Source: Cellvibrio zantedeschiae
GTDB taxonomy: Bacteria > Pseudomonadota > Gammaproteobacteria > Pseudomonadales > Cellvibrionaceae
NCBI RefSeq assembly: GCF_014652535.1
Contig: NZ_BMYZ01000003.1
Span: 545,450 to 609,449, forward strand
Reading direction: 5' to 3'
Length of the DNA stretch: 64,000 bases
Shown piece after piece: positions 27,205-36,289 of this stretch (position 1 is its first letter; each line of letters begins with the position of its first letter). The translations under genes and the position numbers were made by a program. The notes below the pieces were generated by a model. That model did no database searches. It was not told the DNA's origin and saw nothing but the letters and a program-made list of their open reading frames with translations.

Positions 27205-28377
27205 TTAGAAGTTCGCCGGTTTAAAAAATTGCCTTAACTGAATTTGGAATCCATTGCGTAGTGCAAAGTAAACGCTTTGGCCTTCATTTAAATTGGCAGC
27301 GGTTGCCCAGCGCGAAAAATCTTGCGGCTCAAAACCTTGCCATAAATCGCCGCAGGCTTCTTTTGCCCAAGCTTGTTCGTGGCGACATAAATCACAAATC
27401 AACAATGCGCCGCCTGGTGCGAGGGCTTTGCTTAAATCCTGGAAAATATCAGCAGGCGAGTGGGTGTGGTGCAGCACCATGTTTACCACTATGCAATCTG
27501 CCAGAACTTTTTTCTCAGCGAGAACGTGAGTATCGCCGTGAATAAATTCCATGCTGCGCAAGTTTTGTTTCTGCGAAAACTCTTTCGATTTCTGCAACAT
27601 TTCTGCCGAGCTATCGAGCGCTACGACTTGCGAAAACTTTTGCGCGAGTACGGGTAAAAATTCGCCTTCGCCGGGGCCGACTTCTAGCGCGAGAGTCCAA
27701 TTTTTCAACGGAGTATTGTTGAGCAATTGCGTCATGTGTTCGGCATATACGGGATAACTGGCAATTAGATCTTGCTGCTCGCGAAATTTATGCGCGTTCT
27801 CGGCAAAGAATTGTTGCGAGGCCAAACTGCGTTCCTGTTCCAATTCGCGCAATTGGGTTTGCACGGATTCGGTAATTGGCAATTGGTCGATACTGGCGAA
27901 GAGCGCCTGCTGCAAACTGGCGAGTGGGCTATCGGGTACTAAATAAGACCGACGATAAAAAATGCTATTGCCTTCGCGACGCGTACTGAGCAATCCAGCA
28001 CTGGTCAGCACTTTTAAGTGATGACTCATACCCGATTGCTTGGCATTGAAAATCCGGCACAGCTCCAATACACCAAAGGAATCCTGCGCGAGCACGCGCA
28101 AAATCTCTAAACGAAAACCATCTCCCGCAGCCTTGAGCAAATTAGGGAGCGATTGGGCATCCACCGTCGGCAGCGAGGCTGGCTCAACTATATCCGTCAA
28201 AATCGGCGGCGCATCAGTCGCTGGCAGCACTACAACTTCGTGCAAAGACGGGATGTCGACAGGCTCAAATGCAGGAGCAATCACCCTGGGCTCGGAAAGC
28301 TCTGGCAGTTCGGCGTCATGCACTTGCTCGGTGAGCAGCGGCAGGTCGAGATGGTCGTGGTCGAGGAGTTCAGTCAT
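27205..28377 (-). CDS. ArsR-type HTH / SAM-methyltransferase fusion regulator (SahR-like)
   Basis: 390 residues. An acidic, proline-rich N-terminal stretch of about 75 residues precedes an ArsR winged helix (LLKAAGDGFRLEILRVLAQDSFGVLELCRIFNAKQSGMSHHLKVLTSAGLLSTRREGNSIFYR). The C-terminal half is a class I methyltransferase fold with LALEVGPGEGEFLPVLA as motif I and VVNMVLHHTHSPADIF later. ArsR-family SahR proteins control methionine/SAM-cycle genes in proteobacteria, probably by binding S-adenosylhomocysteine. Position directly ahead of metK-ahcY-metF fits that role. A perfect 24-bp palindrome lies in its own promoter. The gene name sahR is an inference. Confidence 0.85.
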   Translation of the reverse strand: MTELLDHDHLDLPLLTEQVHDAELPELSEPRVIAPAFEPVDIPSLHEVVVLPATDAPPILTDIVEPASLPTVDAQSLPNLLKAAGDGFRLEILRVLAQDSFGVLELCRIFNAKQSGMSHHLKVLTSAGLLSTRREGNSIFYRRSYLVPDSPLASLQQALFASIDQLPITESVQTQLRELEQERSLASQQFFAENAHKFREQQDLIASYPVYAEHMTQLLNNTPLKNWTLALEVGPGEGEFLPVLAQKFSQVVALDSSAEMLQKSKEFSQKQNLRSMEFIHGDTHVLAEKKVLADCIVVNMVLHHTHSPADIFQDLSKALAPGGALLICDLCRHEQAWAKEACGDLWQGFEPQDFSRWATAANLNEGQSVYFALRNGFQIQLRQFFKPANF

Positions 28378-28404
28378 GGTGTGCAGTCTAGCAGGCGAAA
28401 AAAT

Positions 28405-28428
28405 CTATATCAAAATATTTTGATATAG
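28405..28428. promoter_or_regulatory. Perfect 24-bp palindrome in the SahR-like gene promoter (candidate operator)
   Basis: CTATATCAAAAT followed at once by its exact reverse complement, 28405-28428, 27 bp upstream of the regulator ATG. Toward the gene, TTTACA and TGATAT are 17 bases apart, and the palindrome overlaps that spacer and -10 region, as expected for a repressor site. ArsR proteins bind such AT-rich palindromes as dimers. Confidence 0.65.
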
Positions 28429-28480
28429 TTGTAAAGCTTTTTATTGCGACAAAAATAAAAGTGCGGGAAAGCATTTGGAA

Positions 28481-28510
28481 TTGACCTTATAGTCTACATA
28501 ACTATATTAT
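28481..28510 (+). promoter_or_regulatory. Candidate sigma-70 promoter for tktA
   Basis: TTGACC (28481-28486) and TATTAT (28505-28510), 18 bases apart. It would give a long leader of roughly 410 bases that includes the three tandem repeats. Confidence 0.35.
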
Positions 28511-28707
28511 GCGCCCCGTTTGGATGATGACTTTTCGTCAGACTTTGCTTTACCCATGGCCTCGGCTGAGCGAGAATGTGCACCCCCTGTTTGCCGGACA
28601 CACAAGATTTGGCGGGGGTGTCCTTCCTGTTCCTCGGTCATAGAGCTCGCGGTTTCCCCATAAAGAGCTGGCGATCTTATTGAGCAGCAAGTGCAAAGTG
28701 TTCTGCG

Positions 28708-28770
28708 GGGCAAAGCGCTCTAAAAACAGAGCAAAGCGCTCTAAAAACAGGGCAACGCGCTCTGAAAAGT
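28708..28770. repeat. Three 21-bp tandem repeats upstream of tktA
   Basis: Units at 28708-28728, 28729-28749 and 28750-28770; the first two differ at one position (G/A), and the third is more diverged. The core GCAAAGCGCTCTAAAAACA contains the palindrome AGCGCT. The 21-bp period equals two helical turns. Confidence 0.8.
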
Positions 28771-28929
28771 AGAACCATCCAACGAAATCAGCAGCACTGT
28801 GCCACCTTTATTACAGGCATCGGTGACGAAAAGATCCGCCAGAGGTCGCCTTAAACGCTATCGCAATCAACCTTTTTTGCTAAATGCCAAAAGCATTGGC
28901 CAATTGCTAATAAATAGGAGCTTCTCTCG

Positions 28930-30933
28930 ATGCCTTCCCGTAAACACCTGGCTGATGCCATTCGCGTCCTTTCAATGGATGCTGTTCAAAAAGCTAACTC
29001 TGGTCACCCTGGCGCCCCAATGGGCATGGCCGATATCGCCGAAGTTCTGTGGAACGACTTTTTAAAGCACAACCCAACCAACCCAAACTGGGCTGACCGC
29101 GACCGTTTCGTATTGTCTAACGGCCACGGTTCTATGTTGATTTACTCCTTGCTGCATCTTTCTGGCTACGATTTGCCAATGGATGAGCTCAAGCAATTCC
29201 GTCAATTGCACTCTAAAACTCCAGGTCACCCAGAGCGCGGCTACACCGTTGGTGTAGAAACCACTACTGGTCCATTGGGCCAAGGTATCGCGAACGGTGT
29301 AGGTATGGCGTTGGCTGAGAAAATTCTCGCAGCGCAATTCAACCGCGAAGGCCACACTGTAGTTGACCACAATACCTATGTTTTCCTCGGCGATGGCTGC
29401 ATGATGGAAGGCGTTAGTCACGAAGCTTGTTCTTTGGCCGGTACCTTGGGCTTGGGCAAACTGATTGCGTTTTACGATGACAACGGCATTTCTATTGATG
29501 GCCATGTAGAAGGCTGGTTTACCGATGATACAGCCAAGCGCTTTGAAGCTTACGGCTGGCACGTAATCCGCGCAGTAGACGGTCACGATGCTGCCGCAAT
29601 CAAAACTGCAATCGAAGCCGCTAAAGCTGAAACTGCTAAGCCGACTTTGATCATCACCAAAACCATCATCGGTTTCGGTTCACCGAACAAGCAAGCATCG
29701 CACGACTGCCACGGCTCACCACTGGGCTTGGAAGAAGTTGCATTGGTCCGTAAAACCCTCGGTTGGGAATACGAGCCTTTTGTTATTCCAGCTGATGTTT
29801 ACGCTGCTTGGGATGCAAAAGCCAAAGGCGCTGCTGCAGAAAAATCTTGGGGCGAGAAATTCGCTGCCTATAAAGCTGCTCATCCAGAATTGGCTGCTGA
29901 ATTCGAGCGCCGCGTAATCAAAGGCGAATTGCCTGCTGACTTCGCTGCCAAAGCAGAAGCCTTCATTCAAGAAAGCCAAGCGAAAGGTGAGAAAATTGCC
30001 AGCCGTAAAGCATCACAAAACTCTATCGCTCTGTTCGCGCAACTCTTGCCTGAATTGTTGGGCGGTTCTGCGGATCTCGCTGGCTCTAACCTGACCTTGG
30101 TAAAAGCCTCTAAAGGTGTTGAAGCGGCTGATGCCAGCGGTAACTACATTTATTATGGTGTACGTGAATTCGGTATGAGCGCCATCATGAACGGTATTTC
30201 TGCCCACGGCGGTTTCATCGCTTACGGCGCAACCTTCCTGATGTTCCAACAATACGCAGCCAACGCTGTGCGTATGTCGGCATTGATGAAACTGCAAAAC
30301 ATCTTCGTTTACACCCACGACTCAATCGGTCAAGGCGAAGACGGCCCAACTCACCAACCAATCGAAGTGCTCGGTACTTTGCGTTTGACTCCAAATATGG
30401 ACACATGGCGCACCGCTGACGCTGCTGAAACTGCAGTGAGCTGGAAAGCGGCTATCGAACGTCGCACTGGCCCAACCTCTTTGGTATTCAGCCGTCAAAA
30501 CCTGGATACATTTGCCCGTACTCCAGAGCAAGTAGCCAATATCGCTAAAGGCGGTTACGTGTTGGTTGACTCAGTAGGCGAGCCAGATGCAATCCTGATC
30601 GCTACAGGTTCTGAAGTTGGCGTAACGGTTAAAGCAGCAGAAGCCCTGAAAGCCAAAGGCAAAAACGTTCGCGTTGTGTCTATGCCTTCAACCTCTGTGT
30701 ACGACCGCCAAGACGCTGCCTACAAAGAATCTGTATTGCCAAGCAATGTAAGCGCACGCGTTGCCGTTGAAACTGCAGCAGCAGATTACTGGTACAAGTA
30801 CGTTGGCTTCGATGGCCGCGTAGTAGGTATGACCACCTTCGGCGAATCAGCTCCCGGCCCAGCGCTGCTCGAATACTTCGGCTTCACTGTCGATAACATC
30901 GTCAGCACTGTAGAAGAGTTGCTGGAAGACTAA
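28930..30933 (+). CDS. tktA: Transketolase
   Basis: 667 residues, the normal length. Thiamine-diphosphate enzyme of the pentose phosphate pathway. Landmarks are [19 protein letters not shown], the TPP motif [13 protein letters not shown] (about 155-167), the GHDAAAI segment, and the C-terminal half with [16 protein letters not shown] and YGASGxS-like [15 protein letters not shown] nine bases before the ATG supports the start. In Pseudomonas the order is tktA-epd-pgk-fba; here the next known gene is pgk. Confidence 0.98.
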   Translation: MPSRKHLADAIRVLSMDAVQKANSGHPGAPMGMADIAEVLWNDFLKHNPTNPNWADRDRFVLSNGHGSMLIYSLLHLSGYDLPMDELKQFRQLHSKTPGHPERGYTVGVETTTGPLGQGIANGVGMALAEKILAAQFNREGHTVVDHNTYVFLGDGCMMEGVSHEACSLAGTLGLGKLIAFYDDNGISIDGHVEGWFTDDTAKRFEAYGWHVIRAVDGHDAAAIKTAIEAAKAETAKPTLIITKTIIGFGSPNKQASHDCHGSPLGLEEVALVRKTLGWEYEPFVIPADVYAAWDAKAKGAAAEKSWGEKFAAYKAAHPELAAEFERRVIKGELPADFAAKAEAFIQESQAKGEKIASRKASQNSIALFAQLLPELLGGSADLAGSNLTLVKASKGVEAADASGNYIYYGVREFGMSAIMNGISAHGGFIAYGATFLMFQQYAANAVRMSALMKLQNIFVYTHDSIGQGEDGPTHQPIEVLGTLRLTPNMDTWRTADAAETAVSWKAAIERRTGPTSLVFSRQNLDTFARTPEQVANIAKGGYVLVDSVGEPDAILIATGSEVGVTVKAAEALKAKGKNVRVVSMPSTSVYDRQDAAYKESVLPSNVSARVAVETAAADYWYKYVGFDGRVVGMTTFGESAPGPALLEYFGFTVDNIVSTVEELLED

Positions 30934-30943
30934 GTTGTAAGCT

Positions 30944-30974
30944 AAAACACCCGACGCAAGTCGGGTGTTTTGTT
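30944..30974 (+). terminator. Intrinsic terminator after tktA
   Basis: AAAACACCCGA (30944-30954) and TCGGGTGTTTT (30961-30971) are perfect 11-bp arms with a six-base loop, followed by GTTTT. Confidence 0.85.
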
Positions 30975-31010
30975 TTGGGTGATGGAAATTGACTGGAATA
31001 AGGAGCAACC

Positions 31011-31331
31011 ATGACCAATTTAACCAGCCTGGTGATTTCATACAACGAAGGCGGGGAGGATCTCACCCGGGTTGTTATTGACATACCACCCTATGACGGC
31101 GACAGATTCTTTTCTCTTGGTACCGAACAAGATCTCGTATTGCCCAACGGCGAAGTCATCCAGATTTATGCCGAGGTAAATCCCATCGCAGCGCCAGCCG
31201 ATATTCTCGTCTCCATAATCCAGGATGGCCGTTCACTTGATGTTCGTTGCGGCGCAGGCGTTATTATCAGTTACCAAACCACTGCCGGATTTGAATTCCT
31301 GGCCCAGATTGGAACGGGTGCATGGGAATAA
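31011..31331 (+). CDS. Small acidic protein of unknown function
   Basis: 106 residues, no signal peptide, no membrane segment, two cysteines at most (RCGAG). The start at 31011 has AAGGAG six bases upstream, so it is probably a real gene. Predicted mostly beta strand from alternating hydrophobic runs (LTSLVISYNEG, RVVIDIPPY, ADILVSIIQDG). It occupies the place where epd lies in Pseudomonas, between tktA and pgk, but has no resemblance to a dehydrogenase. Its own terminator is not visible, so it may be read through to pgk. Confidence 0.6.
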   Translation: MTNLTSLVISYNEGGEDLTRVVIDIPPYDGDRFFSLGTEQDLVLPNGEVIQIYAEVNPIAAPADILVSIIQDGRSLDVRCGAGVIISYQTTAGFEFLAQIGTGAWE

Positions 31332-31426
31332 AATCTCCCCTAATGGCGCCGCCAATTGTGTAAACTTCGCATTTTTATAATCGTCACATCGGCTTTATTC
31401 GGAGCCCTCTTTAAAAGGCAATTAGC

Positions 31427-32599
31427 ATGACTGTAAAACTAATGAAAGACCAAGACCTCGCCGGTAAACGCGTTCTGATTCGCCAGGACCTTAACGTACC
31501 TCTGGAGGATGGCCGCATCACTTCTGCGGTGCGTATTGATGCCTCCATCCCCACCATTAAAGCTGCACTCGCTGCCGGCGCAAAAGTCATGGTGATGTCG
31601 CACTTGGGTCGCCCAGATGAAGGCGTTTACGAAGAAGCCTCTTCACTCGCACCTGTTGCAAAATATCTCAGCGAAAAATTGGGCCGCAATGTTCCGCTGG
31701 TAAAAGATTGGGTTGATGGTTTTGCTGACCAAGGCGATTTAGTGCTGCTAGAAAACGTTCGCTTCAACGTAGGCGAAGGCAAAAACTCAGACGAACTTTC
31801 CAAAAAAATGGCCGCACTCTGCGACGTATTTGTAATGGACGCATTCGGCACCGCGCACCGCGCACAAGCATCAACTCACGGCGTTGCGAAATTCGCACCT
31901 GTTGCAGTAGCAGGCCCATTGCTTTCAGCAGAACTGGAAGCCCTTGCAAAAGTTTTGGATAAACCAGCGCGTCCATTAGTTGCCATCGTTGGCGGCTCAA
32001 AAGTATCTACCAAATTGAGCGTGTTAGATGCACTCTCAAAAATCGCTGACATTCTTGTAGTAGGCGGCGGCATTTCAAATACTTTCGTAGCAGCAGCTGG
32101 CAATCAAGTTGGCAACTCACTTTACGAAAAAGATTTAATTCCAGAAGCACAACGCCTGTGCAAAACCACCGAAGTTGTGTTTGCAACCGACGTGCGCGTA
32201 ACCAAAGAAGGCTTCAAATCCTGGAACCACAATTCAGTAGCGACTGTTAAAAAGCCAAGCGAAATCCAAGCCGACGAAGAAATCATCGACTACGGCCCAG
32301 AAACCGCAGCGCGCGTTGCCGAGATTATCAAAAACGCCAAAACCGTTTTATGGAACGGCCCTTGCGGCGTATTTGAATTCGATGCATTTGCAAAAGGCAC
32401 AGAAACAATTTCCCGCGCAATTGCCGACAGCGAAGCTTTCTCTGTGGCAGGCGGTGGCGATACTTTGGCTGCAATCGACAAGTGGAATTTGGCTGACAAA
32501 ATTTCTTACGTATCTACCGGCGGTGGTGCTTTCCTAGAGTTCGTAGAAGGTAAAGTATTGCCAGCCGTTGCGATTTTGGAAGAGCGTGCGAAGGGTTAA
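31427..32599 (+). CDS. pgk: Phosphoglycerate kinase
   Basis: 390 residues. Pgk transfers phosphate from 1,3-bisphosphoglycerate to ADP in glycolysis. Visible are [63 protein letters not shown], and the nucleotide loop GGGDTLAAI near the C-terminus. AAAGG precedes the ATG. The following gene is not fba, which is the usual neighbour. Confidence 0.98.
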   Translation: MTVKLMKDQDLAGKRVLIRQDLNVPLEDGRITSAVRIDASIPTIKAALAAGAKVMVMSHLGRPDEGVYEEASSLAPVAKYLSEKLGRNVPLVKDWVDGFADQGDLVLLENVRFNVGEGKNSDELSKKMAALCDVFVMDAFGTAHRAQASTHGVAKFAPVAVAGPLLSAELEALAKVLDKPARPLVAIVGGSKVSTKLSVLDALSKIADILVVGGGISNTFVAAAGNQVGNSLYEKDLIPEAQRLCKTTEVVFATDVRVTKEGFKSWNHNSVATVKKPSEIQADEEIIDYGPETAARVAEIIKNAKTVLWNGPCGVFEFDAFAKGTETISRAIADSEAFSVAGGGDTLAAIDKWNLADKISYVSTGGGAFLEFVEGKVLPAVAILEERAKG

Positions 32600-32614
32600 T
32601 GTTTGCAGCGACTT

Positions 32615-32643
32615 AAAAAAGCGATCTTCGGATCGCTTTTTTT
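32615..32643 (+). terminator. Intrinsic terminator after pgk
   Basis: AAAAAAGCGATC (32615-32626) and GATCGCTTTTTT (32631-32642) with the stable UUCG tetraloop between them. Confidence 0.9.
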
Positions 32644-32677
32644 ATATTTAAATGAATAATCGTTAATGTGCTCAAGT

Positions 32678-33211
32678 ATGAAATTACACAGAATTCTTAT
32701 CTGCCTATCCCTACTAGCTAGCAACACCTTCGCTGAATTACCGCAACTTTCCAGAGAAGAACTAGCTGCAGTTCAAGTCACCCCGAGTGCAGAGCGAGAT
32801 GCAGCTGTTATCTACATGCGTGAAATGAGTTTTTATCTTTCGCGAATGGCTAGTCGTTGTAGAAAGGAATTAAAGATGCCGGCTTCGGAATTGAGTGAGC
32901 CAGAACAATCTTTGTGGGGTCAAACAAACTATCGCTATTCAGCAGCAGCTGTGCGCTATGACGGTAAACGAGCTATGTATCCTGACGCGTTTACTCAATA
33001 CCAAACAAACCTCGATAAATATGGCGTGGCGCAGGAGAAAGCCTACGCTGATGCAGATGCACTTCTGAAACCTAAGAAAAGCCGTGTCCAAATTTGTAAT
33101 CAGTTTTTCACAGATAGCCAAACCGGACGCTTCGACATAACTCCGGGACACCCGCACTATGAAGTACTGGAAGGTTTGGCCAGAGAATTATTTGATCCTC
33201 GCCAAAAATAA
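32678..33211 (+). CDS. Secreted protein of unknown function
   Basis: 177 residues from the ATG at 32678; an alternative at 32666 only adds MCSS before the signal. The N-terminus MKLHRILICLSLLASNTFAELP is a Sec signal peptide. The mature part is mostly helical, with two cysteines (SRCRKEL and IQICNQF) that could pair. No family recognised. It lies between pgk and a converging gene and has no clear operon partner. Confidence 0.6.
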   Translation: MKLHRILICLSLLASNTFAELPQLSREELAAVQVTPSAERDAAVIYMREMSFYLSRMASRCRKELKMPASELSEPEQSLWGQTNYRYSAAAVRYDGKRAMYPDAFTQYQTNLDKYGVAQEKAYADADALLKPKKSRVQICNQFFTDSQTGRFDITPGHPHYEVLEGLARELFDPRQK

Positions 33212-33385
33212 TAGATATTTCTTTTCTTATTTTTTCGAAATATTCAAATTGATATCCACTCAATTACTCTCACTCTTACGATTGCGTTCAGCACTATTTA
33301 GCCATAACGCGCGATGACTATTGCTAAGCGCTTTCAGACTTTCCAATCGGACAATAATGCCCAACATATTAAAACGCAGAAACCT

Positions 33386-34471
33386 TTATCGCTTTTTCGT
33401 CGCAGCGCCAAAGTACTGAGGGAAAGCTGCCAACTCTTCAAAAGCTTGCTGAAAAATATGCTGACGCGGATTAGGACTGCGTTGTAGGCCGTAGCGTTCG
33501 GCGCGTTCCGCCAACGCCGGGTCACCGGCGCAATGCGCGAGGGCCAGGCCAACCATTGTTGCTTTAATCATCACATTAGTCTCCTCACAATCAACTTCCA
33601 GATATCCTCGCAAACCCTTGCAACGATCCAGAAGCGGCAGCAATTCCTGTTTGGCCCATGCAGCATAAAGGGTGAGAAAGTTCTCTAATTGATCCCTATC
33701 CCAGCATCGAAAAAGTGAATCAAAAGGCTTGGGCGTCTCCGGCCAGCGAGCAAAATGTTTCAATGGGACCAGATCCCTCCAAACCAATCGGATGTGATCC
33801 TGGGGTTTGCTCCAGTCCAATAAATCTTGAGGCAGGCGCGGTGCTATTTCGCAGTCAAGCCAAAGGTCCCAATAGTTGTCTGACCATTGCTGGGCAATCA
33901 TTTGTATGCGCTGCTCGCCCAAAGGGGTTTGACGAATCAAGCTAAGCGCATCATGCCTGTACAATTGCCTACGCCAGATAAGGCTAAAACCATGAGCCTC
34001 AAAGTGAGGTAATACCAGAGCCCTGACACGCTCCTCTAAATAATTCTGACCCTTCGCCTTGCGCTCAAACTCAGAATCCTCCGCGACCTCCAACCATTCC
34101 AGCGGTTCGCGGCCCTCGGGGGAGAGTCGCCAATTGCCGGGGAGGTAGGCTTCGCCGGCTTGATCGTCATATACCGTCAAACCCAGCGCAAGGGCATGAG
34201 TTACCAGTACAGGAACCACCCGTTCAATTTGCGCGCTATCAATACCGAGCGCCCAGCTAGCCTCATCAACCTGGCCGTCGGGCGCTCCCTCGATCCAGGG
34301 CGATCCCTGTGCACCGCGAACATGGGGAAAATCCCGCAACAGTTGTTGAGCAAGTTGGGCGAATTTCGGATTAGGCGTCGCTTTCTTGCCAACAAGGTTG
34401 GCTTGTAAGGCGTCCGCCTCTTTCCATGTGGCTGGGCTGGGTTGCTCCCAGATGTGAATAACGTAACTCAT
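33386..34471 (-). CDS. Conserved-looking cytoplasmic protein of unknown function
   Basis: 361 residues from the ATG at 34471 (MSYVIHIWEQPSPATWKEADAL); in-frame starts at 34486 and 34531 exist, and none has a strong ribosome-binding site, so the start is uncertain. No signal or membrane segment. The sequence is rich in Trp, Leu and Glu with several clear helical stretches (ENFLTLYAAWAKQELLPLLDRCKGLRGYL). I do not recognise a family. Divergent from the NUDIX gene. Confidence 0.6.
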   Translation of the reverse strand: MSYVIHIWEQPSPATWKEADALQANLVGKKATPNPKFAQLAQQLLRDFPHVRGAQGSPWIEGAPDGQVDEASWALGIDSAQIERVVPVLVTHALALGLTVYDDQAGEAYLPGNWRLSPEGREPLEWLEVAEDSEFERKAKGQNYLEERVRALVLPHFEAHGFSLIWRRQLYRHDALSLIRQTPLGEQRIQMIAQQWSDNYWDLWLDCEIAPRLPQDLLDWSKPQDHIRLVWRDLVPLKHFARWPETPKPFDSLFRCWDRDQLENFLTLYAAWAKQELLPLLDRCKGLRGYLEVDCEETNVMIKATMVGLALAHCAGDPALAERAERYGLQRSPNPRQHIFQQAFEELAAFPQYFGAATKKR

Positions 34472-34618
34472 GATTTGAGCGTCCATTAATTGAAAGCCAA
34501 AGCAACGCGACTGGCTGAGCAGTAAATCCATTGCCTATTTATTAAATTTATCTTTTTATAGAGTTGATACAATGCTTGAGAATATATTTCGACTACCGGC
34601 TTATCAACAAAAAATTGT

Positions 34619-35038
34619 ATGGATAAACACTTCACCGCTTGCAAACTCGCTTACATTATTGACGATAAATTACTTGTTTATCTCCGTGATGATTTTGCGC
34701 ATATTCCTTTCCCCAATATGTGGGATTTTCCCGGCGGTATGCGCGAAGGTGACGAAACTCCAGAACAATGTGTACTGCGTGAGCTAGAAGAAGAATTTGC
34801 CCTAAAGCTGGATGAATCACGCCTGATCTACAAAAAAGTTGGGGTTAACTTTAACAACACGGGCAACTCCTATTTCTTTGTTGCAGAAGGGAAGCAGGAA
34901 GAAATTGATGCGATTGTATTTAGCGAGGAAGGCCAGTATTGGCAAATGATGAATATTGAGGATTTTATGGAGCACCCAAAAGCAATTGATAGACTCAAAA
35001 GCCGATTGGCAGATTTTCTTGCCGCAAACAAAAATTAA
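34619..35038 (+). CDS. NUDIX hydrolase
   Basis: 139 residues. The NUDIX box is GMREGDETPEQCVLRELEEEFAL (about residues 40-62): it matches Gx5Ex7REUxEE, with the final conserved G replaced by A. The enzyme should hydrolyse a nucleoside diphosphate linked to another moiety; the substrate cannot be told from sequence. A strong terminator follows. Confidence 0.85.
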   Translation: MDKHFTACKLAYIIDDKLLVYLRDDFAHIPFPNMWDFPGGMREGDETPEQCVLRELEEEFALKLDESRLIYKKVGVNFNNTGNSYFFVAEGKQEEIDAIVFSEEGQYWQMMNIEDFMEHPKAIDRLKSRLADFLAANKN

Positions 35039-35075
35039 CTAAAAATCTCAAACAAGTGGAACAAAATTCCAAATT

Positions 35076-35106
35076 AAAAAAGGACGGCTTTCGCCGTCCT
35101 TTTTTT
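35076..35106 (+). terminator. Bidirectional terminator between the NUDIX and esterase genes
   Basis: AGGACGGC (35081-35088) and GCCGTCCT (35093-35100) with a TTTC loop, flanked by an A-run on the left and a T-run on the right; the genes converge here. Confidence 0.9.
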
Positions 35107-35117
35107 ACTACACAAAT

Positions 35118-36152
35118 TTATTTCAATGTTTTTTCTAAAAAATGCAAGATGTCATTAAGTGCATCGGGCGCATCCTTATCAAAACACATTTTCAAGAACT
35201 CGTTACAGCCAGTATCTAAAAATGCGTGGTTCTTGCCTTCATACAGCTTAAACTCAACGGGTTGGCCCGCTTTCTCCAATTGTTCTACATAAGCTTTTAC
35301 GGCAGCGGGTGGCGTTGTATTGTCTTTGCTGCCAACGTGAACAAATTGCGGTGGCAATTTATAAGTAGATGCCAAAGGGATATTGTAAATGGGTGAAACG
35401 GCTTTATAGTAATTTGCATTGTCAGTAACGTTAATTGAACTTCCAAATATTCCACGAGCATCGGCCTTTGCAAACGCCCAAAACATATTGCTAGGTTTTT
35501 CAAAATTGTTTTGCGCAGCACCATATAAGTCAAATGCTCCGTAACTAATGATTGCTGCCTGTACCTTTAAACCATCTGCTTTTGCAACTTGTTCTGCTGT
35601 TTTGCCTTTCGGTAAATAGCTTGGGTTAAAACCCAAGGTGTTTCCCGCAAAACCATCGCTTTCCAATTTTTGGCCGCTTAGCAATACCATGCTTGCAAGG
35701 TGGCCACCCGCACTGTCTCCAGTAACTGCAACGCGTTTTGGATCGCCGCCGTAGGTTGCGATATTATCTTTTACCCAAAGCACACCACCCAACGCATCTT
35801 CAACAATTTCATTCATGTTGGTGGTATTTTTATTTTCAGGTAGAAGACGATAATTCATATTGGCAACAATAAACTCGCCATGCGAGGCAATATATTCCGA
35901 CATGGAATTCATAATGGAATTATTATTTATCAGCCATCCACCACCATGATAAATTACCAGCACGGGATATTTTGCTTTGCCAGTTTTGGGTACATAGATA
36001 TCTGCGGTAAGCGAGACATTTTTAGGTGACGCCCAAACAATATTTTTATGCGCCGTAAACTCGTGGGCTTGGGCAGATGACACCCACAAGAACACGGATG
36101 CGAGCAACAATAATGAAGATTGCATCAAGGAACGATTATTTAAGTTTTTCAT
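35118..36152 (-). CDS. Secreted alpha/beta hydrolase, HSL-like esterase/lipase
   Basis: 344 residues from the ATG at 36152; the upstream in-frame part to 36302 overlaps the divergent gene and has no signal. The N-terminus MKNLNNRSLMQSSLLLLASVFLWVSSAQAHEF is a Sec signal peptide. The oxyanion motif HGGGW (VLVIYHGGGWLI) and nucleophile motif GDSAG are those of family IV (hormone-sensitive lipase type) esterases. The acid (HVGSKDNTTPP) and histidine (GKNHAFLD) of the triad are also visible. Probably acts on small or acetylated esters in the periplasm or outside; in a polysaccharide degrader, sugar de-acetylation is a reasonable guess. Confidence 0.85.
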   Translation of the reverse strand: MKNLNNRSLMQSSLLLLASVFLWVSSAQAHEFTAHKNIVWASPKNVSLTADIYVPKTGKAKYPVLVIYHGGGWLINNNSIMNSMSEYIASHGEFIVANMNYRLLPENKNTTNMNEIVEDALGGVLWVKDNIATYGGDPKRVAVTGDSAGGHLASMVLLSGQKLESDGFAGNTLGFNPSYLPKGKTAEQVAKADGLKVQAAIISYGAFDLYGAAQNNFEKPSNMFWAFAKADARGIFGSSINVTDNANYYKAVSPIYNIPLASTYKLPPQFVHVGSKDNTTPPAAVKAYVEQLEKAGQPVEFKLYEGKNHAFLDTGCNEFLKMCFDKDAPDALNDILHFLEKTLK

Positions 36153-36289
36153 GGTAGATCTCTCAACGTATGTTTGTTTCCCAAGCTTAGTTGCAGACTC
36201 CTTATCTGAGAAGTTAAGCTTGGTTAAGTTGGCAGTTTTGGTGCATCTGATTACTTTTGTAATACATAGATAGGGCAGGGAATATTCTC

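Larger units (their letters stand above)
28378..28929. other. Divergent intergenic region between the SahR-like gene and tktA
   Basis: About 550 bp. It holds the 24-bp palindrome of the regulator promoter, a candidate sigma-70 promoter reading toward tktA (28481-28510), and three 21-bp tandem repeats (28708-28770). A 68-codon open frame on the minus strand has no family features or ribosome-binding site and was not called. AGGAG precedes the tktA ATG. Confidence 0.55.

Noticed and set aside
28507..28713. 68-codon open frame on the minus strand upstream of tktA
   Set aside because: No ribosome-binding site, no recognisable domain, low-complexity Ser/Arg-rich sequence; it lies inside a promoter region with repeats.
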